9,911 bases of DNA from Pseudomonadota bacterium (GCA_023422695.1 JAFAGN010000040.1:1-9911); one strand, 5' to 3'. Counted from the stretch's first letter, positions 1 to 6,869 are shown. Made by a program: numbers and translations. Notes: generated by a model not told the origin, from the sequence alone.

Positions 1-56
1 CCCCAATGCCCACACCGCGCCCCCGCCCTATCCGATTCCGATTGACCGCCGCCAAA

Positions 57-90
57 ATCGATATAAATATGATATCATCTTTATATCGAT
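57..90. promoter_or_regulatory. AT-rich 34-bp palindrome, probable operator of the SPFH operon
   Basis: The arms 57-67 (ATCGATATAAA) and 80-90 (TTTATATCGAT) are perfect reverse complements, and the centre holds the palindrome TGATATCA (70-77) on the same dyad axis. Only the pair 68/79 fails to match, so 32 of 34 bases are symmetric. The site is strikingly AT-rich against the surrounding GC-rich DNA and ends 12 bases before the first ATG of the operon. Possible promoter hexamers overlap it (TATAAA at 62-67, TATGAT at 68-73, with TTGACC at 42-47), but their spacings of 14 and 20 are poor, so the promoter itself is not fixed. A repressor bound here would block transcription. The RHH protein encoded two genes downstream is an obvious candidate by inference; a PadR- or GntR-type regulator encoded elsewhere is an alternative. 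Confidence 0.65.
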
Positions 91-102
91 TCGGAGGGTA
101 AG

Positions 103-1005
103 ATGGTTGATGGAGGGACACCGGCGCTGAACCGCAGCCGCGAGACGCGCGCGTTGACGCAGAGCGGTTATCTGATGCTGCTGGTCTGGGTGCTGTTGCT
201 CGGCCTTGCCCTGTGGGCGGGGATCAGCAACGCGACCGCCGAATTTCAGGTGGCGTGGAAATGGGTGATCGTGGCGGTGTCCGCGGTCGTCGGTTTCCTG
301 ATCCTGTGCGGCTTTTACCTGATCAACCCCAATGAAGCCGCGGCGATCCAGCTGTTCGGTGCGTACAAAGGTACCGACCGCGAAGAAGGGCTGCGCTGGG
401 TGCTGCCGTGGCTGACCCGCAAGAAGATCGCGGTGCGCGCGAACAACGTCATTTCGGACAAGATCAAGGTCAACGACCTGCGCGGCAACCCGATCGAGAT
501 GGCAGCGCAGGTCGTGTGGCGCGTCACCGACACCGCGCAGGCGCTGTTCGACGTCGACGATTACAAGGAATTCGTGATGGCGCAGATCGAAGCCGCGGTG
601 CGTTCGATCGGCTCGCGCTATCCCTATGACGATATCGAACATCAGGAAATCACCCTGCGCGGCAACCATGACGAGGTCGGGGTCGAGCTGCGCAAGGCGC
701 TGATCGAACGGCTGAGTGTCGCCGGGATCACCGTCGACGAGTGCGGGCTCACCCACCTCGCCTATGCGCAGGAAATCGCCGGGGCGATGCTGCGCCGCCA
801 GCAGGCCGAGGCGGTGATCGCGGCGCGCAAGAAACTGGTCGAGGGCGCGGTGACGATGGTCGAAATGGCGCTGACCCAATTGTCCGAAAAGCAGGTCGTC
901 GACCTGGACGACGAGCGCAAGGCGGTGATGGTGTCGAACCTGATGGTCGTGCTGTGCGGCGAACGCGACACCCAGCCGGTGGTCAACGCCGGGTCGCTCT
1001 ACTGA
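103..1005 (+). CDS. SPFH (stomatin/prohibitin-like) domain membrane protein
   Basis: This is a 300-residue membrane protein of the SPFH/band 7 superfamily. Such proteins oligomerise on membranes and organise protein or lipid assemblies; the partner here is unknown. Residues 1-20 are polar, and two hydrophobic segments follow at about 22-41 and 52-74. The SPFH domain starts at NPNEAA (75-80) with the typical FG-Y-GT pattern (85-91) and runs to about 240. A charged, alanine-rich helix (222-250), likely to form a coiled coil, follows it. The start is supported by GGAGG at 93-97, five bases before the ATG. It is the first gene of a three-gene operon, 20 bases ahead of the RHH gene. Two membrane spans before the SPFH domain differ from the single anchor of typical stomatins. 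The family call is solid; the function is not known. Confidence 0.88.
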   Translation: MVDGGTPALNRSRETRALTQSGYLMLLVWVLLLGLALWAGISNATAEFQVAWKWVIVAVSAVVGFLILCGFYLINPNEAAAIQLFGAYKGTDREEGLRWVLPWLTRKKIAVRANNVISDKIKVNDLRGNPIEMAAQVVWRVTDTAQALFDVDDYKEFVMAQIEAAVRSIGSRYPYDDIEHQEITLRGNHDEVGVELRKALIERLSVAGITVDECGLTHLAYAQEIAGAMLRRQQAEAVIAARKKLVEGAVTMVEMALTQLSEKQVVDLDDERKAVMVSNLMVVLCGERDTQPVVNAGSLY

Positions 1006-1025
1006 GCCAATCGCTAGGTCACACC

Positions 1026-1235
1026 ATGCCCACGTCCGCCAAAAAGGCCTTTGCCCTCCGCCTCGACCCCGCGCTTTATGCGGCGGTCGAACGGCTGGCG
1101 GCGGACGAACTGCGCAGCGCCAATGCCGAGATCGAGATCCTGCTGCGCGAGGCGCTGGCGCAGCGCGGGGTCAGGCCCAAGGTCGCTGCGCCCGCACGGC
1201 GCGGGCGACCGCCGAAAGAGGAGAGTCCGTCATGA
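1026..1235 (+). CDS. Small ribbon-helix-helix (Arc/CopG-like) DNA-binding protein with AT-hook-like tail
   Basis: This 69-residue protein has the layout of a ribbon-helix-helix repressor: a short strand (FALRLDP, 9-15), helix A (about 16-30) and helix B (about 33-47, from NAEIEILLREAL). RHH proteins dimerise and insert the paired strands into the major groove. The tail is proline- and arginine-rich and contains RRGRPPK (58-64), whose RGRP matches the core of an AT-hook, a motif that binds the minor groove of AT-rich DNA. It follows the SPFH gene by 20 bases and its stop overlaps the start of the next gene (ATGA at 1232-1235), so the three genes are probably one transcript. The ribosome binding site is weak (AGGT near 1016). 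Autoregulation through the palindrome at 57-90 is inference. It resembles antitoxins, but no toxin gene is next to it. Confidence 0.82.
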   Translation: MPTSAKKAFALRLDPALYAAVERLAADELRSANAEIEILLREALAQRGVRPKVAAPARRGRPPKEESPS

Positions 1236-1474
1236 TGCACCTGTTCCTGCGCAAAGGGCCGTGGTTTCGCGCCAAAAGCCATGGGTTCGGCACTGGACTG
1301 CCGATCGTGTGGCAGGGCTGGCTGTTCCTGGCGCTGCATATTGCGACGATCGCCGGGCTGGCGGTGGCGCTGCAGGGCCGGCCGGTGGCGATGACGCTGG
1401 CGGTGATCGTGGCGGGGCTGGCGCCGATGCCGATCTATCGTGCCAGGACCGAGGGTGGCTGGCGGTGGCGGTGA
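1232..1474 (+). CDS. Small two-span inner-membrane protein, unknown function
   Basis: This 80-residue protein has a short basic N-terminus, a WF-x-AK-x-HGFGTGLP-x-x-WQGW stretch (11-30), and two hydrophobic segments at about 24-47 and 52-69. A short basic, tryptophan-rich tail (RARTEGGWRWR) ends it. A similar K-x-x-G-x-G-x-G-x-P-x-x-WQGW pattern is familiar from small uncharacterised proteobacterial membrane proteins, but no role can be assigned. The start overlaps the stop of the RHH gene (ATGA), which implies translational coupling. GAGGAG at 1218-1223 lies 8 bases before the first ATG (1232); a second in-frame ATG at 1235 is equally usable. As the last gene of the SPFH operon it may be a membrane partner of the SPFH protein; this is inference from position. 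Confidence 0.75.
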   Translation: MMHLFLRKGPWFRAKSHGFGTGLPIVWQGWLFLALHIATIAGLAVALQGRPVAMTLAVIVAGLAPMPIYRARTEGGWRWR

Positions 1475-1524
1475 GGGTCGTTGCGGCGATGGCAGATATG
1501 GGGCGGGGAGCTGCCCCCTAACTT

Positions 1525-1627
1525 CGTCATGCTGAACTTGTTTCAGCATCCATGGCCTGATTTCGAATTCGACGCGGTGCCGAAGGAACCGGCAGGCCAT
1601 GGATCCTGAAACAAGTTCAGGATGACG
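1525..1627. repeat. Palindromic interspersed repeat with paired inner hairpins
   Basis: Arms 1525-1559 and 1593-1627 are inverted copies of 35 bases with two differences. Each arm is also a hairpin by itself: ATGCTGAA (1529-1536) with TTCAGCAT (1542-1549) on the left, and ATCCTGAA (1603-1610) with TTCAGGAT (1616-1623) on the right. The two differences fall on opposite sides of one base pair of the inner stem, so each arm keeps its own pairing (G-C on one side, C-G on the other). The unit lies 50 bases after the SPFH operon and about 110 before rpe. The sequence type is familiar from sphingomonad intergenic regions. It may terminate or stabilise the upstream transcript; that is inference. Confidence 0.8.
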
Positions 1628-1736
1628 ATGCTATATCTGTCGTGTTCCGGTCGAAAGCCGCTGTCTTCACCTTTTCCACCGCTAGCGCCGCGACCCCGCT
1701 TGCCCCCCAAGGGGTTGATGGTTAAGGCCGATGGTC

Positions 1737-2408
1737 ATGACTAGTACGCCCGTCCCCGTCCGCATCGCCCCGTCGATCCTGAGCGCCGATTTCGCCGCGC
1801 TGGGACAGGAAGTGCGCGCGATCGAGGCAGCGGGGGCCGACTGGGTGCATATCGACGTGATGGACGGCCATTTTGTCCCCAATCTGACGATCGGCCCGGC
1901 GGTGGTCAAAGCGCTGCGCCCGCATTCGACGCTGCCCTTTGACGTCCATCTGATGATCAGCCCGGTCGACCATTTCCTCGACGCCTTTGCCGCGGCGGGC
2001 GCCGACATCATCACCGTCCATCCCGAGGCGGGGCCGCATATCCACCGCAGCATCCAGCACATCAAGTCGCTCGGCAAGCAGGCGGGGGTGTCGCTTAACC
2101 CCGCGACCCCAGCAAAAATGCTCGACTATCTGATCGACGACATCGACCTGGTGCTGATCATGAGCGTCAACCCCGGTTTCGGCGGCCAGAGCTTTATCAC
2201 CAGCCAGCTGCGCAAGATCGAGGCAGTGCGCAAGATGATCGACAAGAGCGGCCGCGACATCAGGCTGGAGGTCGATGGCGGGATCGACGTGAACACCGCG
2301 CCGCTGGCGATTGCGGCGGGCGCCGACGTGCTGGTGGCGGGGACGGCGACCTTCAAGGGCGGCCCCGACGCCTATGCGGGCAATATCCGGCAACTGCGCG
2401 GCGCCTGA
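1737..2408 (+). CDS. rpe: Ribulose-phosphate 3-epimerase
   Basis: The enzyme interconverts D-ribulose 5-phosphate and D-xylulose 5-phosphate (EC 5.1.3.1) in the cytoplasm, in the pentose phosphate pathway. The 223-residue length matches the family, and the TIM barrel is complete. Visible signatures are IAPSILSADF near the N-terminus, HIDVMDGHFVPN, DVHLM, MSVNPGFGGQSF and EVDGG. The metal-binding and catalytic residues of the family are present as H38, D40, H71 and D180. The ATG at 1737 was chosen because AAGG (1724-1727) lies 9 bases upstream; the in-frame ATG at 1731 would be only 3 bases from it but cannot be excluded and would add two residues. The stop is 18 bases from the probable start of the heparinase-like gene, so the two are likely cotranscribed. 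Between the repeat and this start there is no clear promoter. Confidence 0.96.
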   Translation: MTSTPVPVRIAPSILSADFAALGQEVRAIEAAGADWVHIDVMDGHFVPNLTIGPAVVKALRPHSTLPFDVHLMISPVDHFLDAFAAAGADIITVHPEAGPHIHRSIQHIKSLGKQAGVSLNPATPAKMLDYLIDDIDLVLIMSVNPGFGGQSFITSQLRKIEAVRKMIDKSGRDIRLEVDGGIDVNTAPLAIAAGADVLVAGTATFKGGPDAYAGNIRQLRGA

Positions 2409-2413
2409 CCGAT

Positions 2414-2418
2414 GGAGG
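2414..2418 (+). promoter_or_regulatory. Ribosome binding site that favours a TTG start for the heparinase-like gene
   Basis: GGAGG lies 8 bases before the in-frame TTG at 2427. The upstream ATG at 2412 overlaps this site and has no Shine-Dalgarno-like sequence before it. The more natural start is therefore the TTG, which drops the first five residues encoded from the ATG. Confidence 0.6.
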
Positions 2419-2426
2419 GGAGACCG

Positions 2427-4190
2427 TTGACCGCTGCCCCTGCCGACCCGCCGCTCGACCTGGCTGACGACGCGCCGCCGATCGACGATTCGATCGAACC
2501 CGGCAAGCGGCTGATCCGCCTGCCCGCCGACAAGGGATTGTCACTGGGCGACCGCGTGGCCAATGCGATCACCCGGCTGACCTGGCGCACCCCGCTGCAC
2601 GCATTCCGGCTGAAGGGCCGCTTTCCGCTCAAACTGCTGGGGGTGCCAACCGACCCGGTGCCCGGCGACACCCGCGCCGGGACCGCGATTCGCGCCGGAC
2701 ATTTCCTCCACCGCGGGTTGAAGCTGCCGCTGGGCGAGCTCGATTTTGCCGCGCTGGACGTGGCGCCGACCTTTGCCGATTATCTGCACAGCTTTGCCTG
2801 GCTGCGCGATCTGGCGGCGACCGGCACCCGCGCCGACGGCGCGCCGATCGCCGAGGCGGTCGTTCGCCATTGGCTGGGCACGCACGGCGAGACGGTCAGC
2901 GAACCGGCGTGGAAGGCCGACAACACCGCGTGGCGTATCCTGTTCTGGGCGTGCCATGCGCCGCTGATCCTGTCGTCGAGCGACCTCGTCTATCGCTCGG
3001 CGGTGCTCAACCATCTGGCGCGCGCGGCGCGCCATCTCGACCGCGTTGCCGACAAGACGCGTCCCGGCACCGGCCAGATGGTCGCGTGGGTCGGCATCGT
3101 CGCCGCGTCGCTGCTGATGCCCGGCGGCGAGCCGCGGCAGATCTTCGGCGAAGCGGGGCTGCGCAAGGTGCTCGAGACGAGCTTTTATGCCGACGGCGGC
3201 AATATTTCGCGCTCGCCGCAGGCGCAGCTCGACGCGGTAATGGCGCTGTCGATGCTCGCGCGCGTTTATGACATGCGCCGGATGGAGGTGCCGCCGTTCG
3301 TCCAGGAAGTGCTAGCGCGTGCTGTCCCGGCGCTGCTCGGGCTGCTGCACAGCGACGGCGGCATGGGCAGCTGGCAAGGCAGCGGCGCGACCTCGGCCGC
3401 GACCGTCCAGGCGATCGTCACCGCGAGCGGCGTGCGGACCCGGCCGCTGAAACAGGCGCGCGACTGGGGGTATCAGCGGCTGGTCGCGAACAAAGTCGTG
3501 CTGCTGGCCGATGCAGCGCCGCCCCCCATTGCCCGCGTAACCGAAGCGGGCTGTGCATCGACGCTGGCGTTCGAGCTGAGCGATGGCGACGAACGCATCG
3601 TCGTCAATTGCGGCGGCGCGGCGCTGACCGGCGCGACGATCCCTGCCGACCTGGCGCGCGGGCTGCGGACGACCGCGGCGCATTCGACGCTGATCCTGGC
3701 CGACACCAATTCGACCGCGATCCTGTCAAACGGCACGCTGGGCAAAGGGGTGACCGAGGTCGAGCTTGACCGGCGCGAAACGCCGCAGGGCAGCCGCGTC
3801 GAGATGAGCCACGACGGCTATGCGCGGCGCCACGGGCTGATCCACCGCCGCCTGCTGATCCTCTCACCCAACGGGCGCGAGCTGCGCGGCGAGGACATGC
3901 TGCTCCCCGCCCCCCGCACCCGGCGCAAGGGCGACAAGGGGTTCGCGCTGCGCTTTCATCTCGGCCGCAATATCTCGGCCAGCCTGACCGCCGACAGATT
4001 GGGCGCGCTGCTGCGCATCAGCGGCGGGCCGCTATGGCAGTTCCGCACGTCGGAAGGCGCTTTGGAGGTCGAGCAAAGCCTGTGGGTCGACGGCGAAGGC
4101 CGCCCGCACCCCACCGAACAGCTGGTCGTGACCGGCATCGCGCCCGCGGGCGGCGCGAGCATCGGGTGGATTTTCAAGCATATTGGGTAG
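2427..4190 (+). CDS. Heparinase II/III-like family protein
   Basis: This 587-residue protein belongs to the heparinase II/III-like superfamily of polysaccharide lyases: an alpha-helical toroid in the N-terminal half, then a beta-sandwich domain. Family-like patterns are LHSDGGMGSWQGSG just after the middle, VNCGG (394-397 for NCGG), HSTL (419-422), and HDGYARRHGLIHRR starting at H462, where the tyrosine and histidines match the usual catalytic cluster. No signal peptide or membrane span is seen: the N-terminus is acidic and proline-rich. That is unusual for a lyase acting on outside polysaccharide and suggests a cytoplasmic role, perhaps on a nucleotide-sugar-derived or wall-derived glycan; the substrate is unknown. 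It is just downstream of rpe. In many alphaproteobacteria a homologue lies close to purH, whereas here 4 kb separates them. The start is chosen from the GGAGG at 2414-2418; an ATG at 2412 is the alternative. Confidence 0.88.
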   Translation: MTAAPADPPLDLADDAPPIDDSIEPGKRLIRLPADKGLSLGDRVANAITRLTWRTPLHAFRLKGRFPLKLLGVPTDPVPGDTRAGTAIRAGHFLHRGLKLPLGELDFAALDVAPTFADYLHSFAWLRDLAATGTRADGAPIAEAVVRHWLGTHGETVSEPAWKADNTAWRILFWACHAPLILSSSDLVYRSAVLNHLARAARHLDRVADKTRPGTGQMVAWVGIVAASLLMPGGEPRQIFGEAGLRKVLETSFYADGGNISRSPQAQLDAVMALSMLARVYDMRRMEVPPFVQEVLARAVPALLGLLHSDGGMGSWQGSGATSAATVQAIVTASGVRTRPLKQARDWGYQRLVANKVVLLADAAPPPIARVTEAGCASTLAFELSDGDERIVVNCGGAALTGATIPADLARGLRTTAAHSTLILADTNSTAILSNGTLGKGVTEVELDRRETPQGSRVEMSHDGYARRHGLIHRRLLILSPNGRELRGEDMLLPAPRTRRKGDKGFALRFHLGRNISASLTADRLGALLRISGGPLWQFRTSEGALEVEQSLWVDGEGRPHPTEQLVVTGIAPAGGASIGWIFKHIG

Positions 4191-4197
4191 TTTTTGC

Positions 4198-4284
4198 CTC
4201 GTCATTGCGAGGAGCGAAGCGACGAAGCAATCCAGAGCGGTTTTAGGCCGCCCTGGATTGCTTCGCTTCGCTCGCAATGACGAG
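4198..4284. repeat. Palindromic repeat between convergent genes
   Basis: The left arm 4198-4240 and right arm 4248-4284 form a long inverted repeat: CTCGTCATTGCGAG on the left answers CTCGCAATGACGAG on the right, and GAAGCAATCCAG answers CTGGATTGCTTC. The left arm carries six extra bases in two 3-base insertions and the loop is about 7 bases. It starts 8 bases after the heparinase-like stop and ends about 50 bases from the receptor stop. This ATTGCGAG / GAAGCAATC type of element occurs in many unrelated bacterial genomes. Placed between convergent genes, it could terminate transcription from both sides. Confidence 0.85.
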
Positions 4285-4296
4285 CAGAGGAGGCAA

Positions 4297-4322
4297 CCGG
4301 CGCCCCAGGGACTGGGCGCCGG
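4297..4322 (-). terminator. GC-rich hairpin after the TonB receptor gene
   Basis: CCGGCGCCCCAG (4297-4308) pairs with CTGGGCGCCGG (4312-4322) with one bulged C and a 3-base loop. On the minus strand it begins 11 bases after the receptor stop codon. The stem is very stable, but only a short T-containing stretch follows it, so it is a probable rather than textbook rho-independent terminator. It may act together with the adjacent repeat. Confidence 0.6.
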
Positions 4323-4333
4323 CCGCCGAACCC

Positions 4334-6685
4334 TTAGAAAGCGTAGCGCGCCATCAGCTGGAACACCGGCCCGGCCTTTTCGCTTTCAAGCTCAAATTCG
4401 TCGAAGCTGCGATCATTCTGATCCTCGACCGTGGTGAACTTGTTGAACCGCTCGCGCTTGGCGCCGTCGAGCAGGTTCGATCCCACGGCGCGGATCGTGA
4501 AACTTTTGCCAAAGCGCTTTTCGACGAAGATTTCGAGGTCGGCGCCATAGCTGGTGAAGACTTCCTCGCCGACGGTGCGGTCGAACGCCCCGCCCTGTTT
4601 GCGATAGGTGGCGCCGAACGCCGCGCCGACCGACGGGATGTCCTGAATGACCCCGAAGTTATAGACATATTCGCTCTGGCCGTTGAAACGGCGCTTGCCG
4701 AATTCGTCGACGATCTTGCTGTCGAGCCACGAGACATTGCCGAACACCCCGGTGTCGGGCAGGCCGACGAAGCCGAGGTCGGTCGAAAGGTCGAATTCGA
4801 TCCCCCACACCTTGCCGTCGCCGATATTCTGCGGCTGGTACACGAAGGTGCCCGCACCTTCCGACCCCTCGACGCCGGTGTTGGTCAGCTCGATCAGGTC
4901 ATTCACCTTGCGGTAGAACAGGTTGATCCCCGCAATGCCCGCGCGGCCAAGCCGCTGCTCGAAGCCCAGATCGACGCCCCACGCGGTTTCCGGATCGAGC
5001 AGCGGGTTGCCGAGCAGATCATTGTCGCCGAGCTCGGCGTCGAGCTGCGCCGGTGAAATGAAGTTGAATTCGGGGCGGCGGCTGGTGCGCGCGACCGACG
5101 CGGTGATGCGGCCGCGCGCGCCGACATCGAGCTTGATCGACGCCGAGGGCAGAAATTTCGCATAGTCATTGTCGATCCGCGTCGCGGGCGGGGTCAGGTC
5201 GACGATGGTGAGGTCGGTGGTTTCGTAACGCACCCCCGCTTCCCATTTGATCCCCGGCATGTCGCCTTCGATCAGCATGAAACCGTCGAGACGCTTTTCC
5301 TCGATCGTGTTGATCCCGCCGACCGCCGGGACGAAGGCGCCGAAGGGACGGACAAATTCGGTCGGATTGCGGGCGAACTGGTCATAGCCCTGCCGATTGG
5401 CGGCGGTCAGATTGTAGCGGTCGCGCGGCGCCTCGGTGATCGAGGTGTCGCGGTCCTTGTCCTGCCACAGGCCGCCGATCAGCAGCTTGGTGTCCTCGCC
5501 GAGCGCGATTTCATGCTCGAGCCGCACCGAAAATTCCTTGTCGGTGATCCCGGTCAGCGTCTGGTCGCCGGTGAAACGCGGCAGCGCGCGGTCGAATTCG
5601 ACTTCATATTCGGTTTCGAAGCGGTCTTCGTCGAAATGCGCGTAGCCGATCTTCAGGATCGTCTCGCCCGCCGACCAGCGATGCGCCAGCTTGCCGTTGA
5701 CGCTGTAATTGTCCTGATCGATCGTGGCGACATTGGCGTTGTCGACGGTCAGATTGCCCGGCGGGGTCGCGCGGATCGGCCCGTTGATGTTGGTCGGATG
5801 ATTATATTCCAGGCTGCGTTCGGTTTCGGTGCGATCGGTGTGGACGTAAAAGCCATTGATCGAAAAATCGGTCGTATCGCCCTTGATGTCATAGGTGGCG
5901 TTGAACGAATAATCCTTGCCGTCGCGGGTATCGACCTGATCCTCGCGGTTGTTGAAGTCGTCGGTCGCGAAATTCGGATTATTCTCGGGCGAGTCGTCGT
6001 AGCGCAGCGAGAATTTCTTCTTGGGATTGTGGCGCCCCTGGAAATTGGCGCCGATCAGGAAGCGCCCCGGCCCGAGCGCGCCGCCGAACACCCCGCCGAC
6101 GCTGGGTTCGAGCTCCTTGTCGTCATAATAAAGCCCGCCGGCGCGCAGATAGCCGCCGTCGAGTTCATAGCCGTCGCGCAGCTTGATATTGAGCGTACCC
6201 GCGACCGCGTCGCCGGTGCGGCGCGCCGACGACGAGCGGACGATCTCGACGCGGTCGATCAGCTCGGCGGGGATGCGATCAAGGAAAAAGCTGCGGTCGG
6301 CGTTCGACCCCGGCACCTTTTCGCCGTTGATCAGGATCTGGGTATAGCCCGGCGGCAGGCCGCGCAGGCGGGCGCCGTCGCTTTCGATGACGTCGGACAG
6401 GAAGGTCACCGATGGCACGCGCTTCAGCGCGTCGCCCGCGGTCAGCGGTTCGAAGCGCTGGAAGAATTCGCTGTCGTAGGAGATGACGGGTTCGGCCTGA
6501 TCCTCGCTGCGGTTGCGGTACCCGATGCTACCCAGCACGACGATGTCCTGCGACGTGGTAATCGTGCCGTCGGCATTCTGGATCGGCGCCATGTCCGGCG
6601 CGTCCTGCGCAGTGGCCGGAGCGGACATCATCGCGGTTGCCAGCGCAAGCGCGGCGGCGGAATTCAGGCTGAAGAGACGAATCAT
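4334..6685 (-). CDS. TonB-dependent outer-membrane receptor, probably for a phosphorylated ligand such as phytate
   Basis: This 783-residue protein is an active outer-membrane transporter driven by TonB-ExbBD. It has a signal peptide (1-26, ending in ATA before Q27), a TonB-box-like DIVVLG at 47-52, a plug domain at about 66-175 (with GDALKRVPSV, LRGLPPGYTQILINGEKVPG and VEIVRSSSARRTGDAVAGTL), and a long beta-barrel ending in the terminal phenylalanine (ARYAF) typical of outer-membrane barrels. A GGGGG ribosome binding site lies 10 bases before the ATG. It is divergent from the phytase gene and shares with it the intergenic region carrying the Pho-box array. Linkage of beta-propeller phytases with TonB receptors is known in Gram-negative bacteria. 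The ligand (phytate or its partly dephosphorylated or metal-bound forms) is inferred from this neighbour; an iron-chelate receptor is possible, though no sigma/anti-sigma pair is present. Confidence 0.92.
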   Translation of the reverse strand: MIRLFSLNSAAALALATAMMSAPATAQDAPDMAPIQNADGTITTSQDIVVLGSIGYRNRSEDQAEPVISYDSEFFQRFEPLTAGDALKRVPSVTFLSDVIESDGARLRGLPPGYTQILINGEKVPGSNADRSFFLDRIPAELIDRVEIVRSSSARRTGDAVAGTLNIKLRDGYELDGGYLRAGGLYYDDKELEPSVGGVFGGALGPGRFLIGANFQGRHNPKKKFSLRYDDSPENNPNFATDDFNNREDQVDTRDGKDYSFNATYDIKGDTTDFSINGFYVHTDRTETERSLEYNHPTNINGPIRATPPGNLTVDNANVATIDQDNYSVNGKLAHRWSAGETILKIGYAHFDEDRFETEYEVEFDRALPRFTGDQTLTGITDKEFSVRLEHEIALGEDTKLLIGGLWQDKDRDTSITEAPRDRYNLTAANRQGYDQFARNPTEFVRPFGAFVPAVGGINTIEEKRLDGFMLIEGDMPGIKWEAGVRYETTDLTIVDLTPPATRIDNDYAKFLPSASIKLDVGARGRITASVARTSRRPEFNFISPAQLDAELGDNDLLGNPLLDPETAWGVDLGFEQRLGRAGIAGINLFYRKVNDLIELTNTGVEGSEGAGTFVYQPQNIGDGKVWGIEFDLSTDLGFVGLPDTGVFGNVSWLDSKIVDEFGKRRFNGQSEYVYNFGVIQDIPSVGAAFGATYRKQGGAFDRTVGEEVFTSYGADLEIFVEKRFGKSFTIRAVGSNLLDGAKRERFNKFTTVEDQNDRSFDEFELESEKAGPVFQLMARYAF

Positions 6686-6715
6686 GTTGGTCAGACCCCC
6701 TTTGTGGTTGCCGGG

Positions 6716-6721
6716 CCTCTA
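6716..6721 (-). promoter_or_regulatory. Possible -10 element of the receptor promoter
   Basis: Read on the minus strand, TAGAGG begins exactly 10 bases after the last Pho heptamer (CTGTCAC, 6738-6732). That is the spacing between Pho box and -10 seen in the E. coli phoA promoter, where the box replaces the -35. The hexamer matches TATAAT at only 3 of 6 positions. It would give a leader of about 25 bases containing the ribosome binding site. Confidence 0.4.
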
Positions 6722-6731
6722 GGGTCGCGAT

Positions 6732-6782
6732 GTGACAGTTTGCGACGAGCATCATGACGGTTGCATGACAGTTAAGTGACGG
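6732..6782 (-). promoter_or_regulatory. Five-unit Pho-box-like array (predicted PhoB binding)
   Basis: On the plus strand five heptamers start at 6732, 6743, 6754, 6765 and 6776, exactly 11 bases apart: GTGACAG, CGACGAG, ATGACGG, ATGACAG and GTGACGG, with 4-base spacers TTTG, CATC, TTGC and TTAA. The reverse complement of the E. coli Pho box is GTGACAG-N4-ATGACAG, so units 1, 3, 4 and 5 fit well and unit 2 is degenerate. The best single box is 6765-6782. In the standard orientation (CTGTCAT) the array points toward the TonB receptor. One PhoB monomer binds each 11-base unit in known boxes. The location between a phytase and a receptor gene makes phosphate-starvation control likely; whether the same array also drives the phytase is open. 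Confidence 0.75.
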
Positions 6783-6856
6783 AAATATTGTGGGATTGAC
6801 GCGCGCGCACTTTGCTGGGACGGGGCGCACCAATCGCCTTTGGCGCCAATGGAAAC

Positions 6857-6863
6857 AGGGGAA
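6857..6863 (+). promoter_or_regulatory. Ribosome binding site that sets the phytase start
   Basis: AGGGGAA ends 6 bases before the ATG at 6870. Two upstream in-frame candidates, TTG at 6840 and ATG at 6849, have no such site and would put an acidic stretch ahead of the lipoprotein signal. Confidence 0.65.
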
Positions 6864-6869
6864 ATCGTC

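Noticed and set aside
28..879. Long minus-strand reading frame (283 aa) opposite the SPFH gene
   Set aside because: It is the antisense shadow of a well-supported gene in GC-rich DNA, has arginine/histidine/aspartate-heavy composition, and crosses the palindrome and promoter region.
1026..1474. Toxin-antitoxin pair formed by the RHH gene and the small membrane gene
   Set aside because: RHH antitoxins exist, but the partner has two membrane spans and a conserved WQGW-type motif and resembles no known toxin; linkage with the SPFH gene fits an operon regulator better.
5513..6757. Plus-strand reading frame of 414 aa opposite the TonB receptor
   Set aside because: It mirrors the receptor coding strand, lacks recognisable domains, and runs into the Pho-box region. 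The receptor frame has a signal peptide, plug and barrel.
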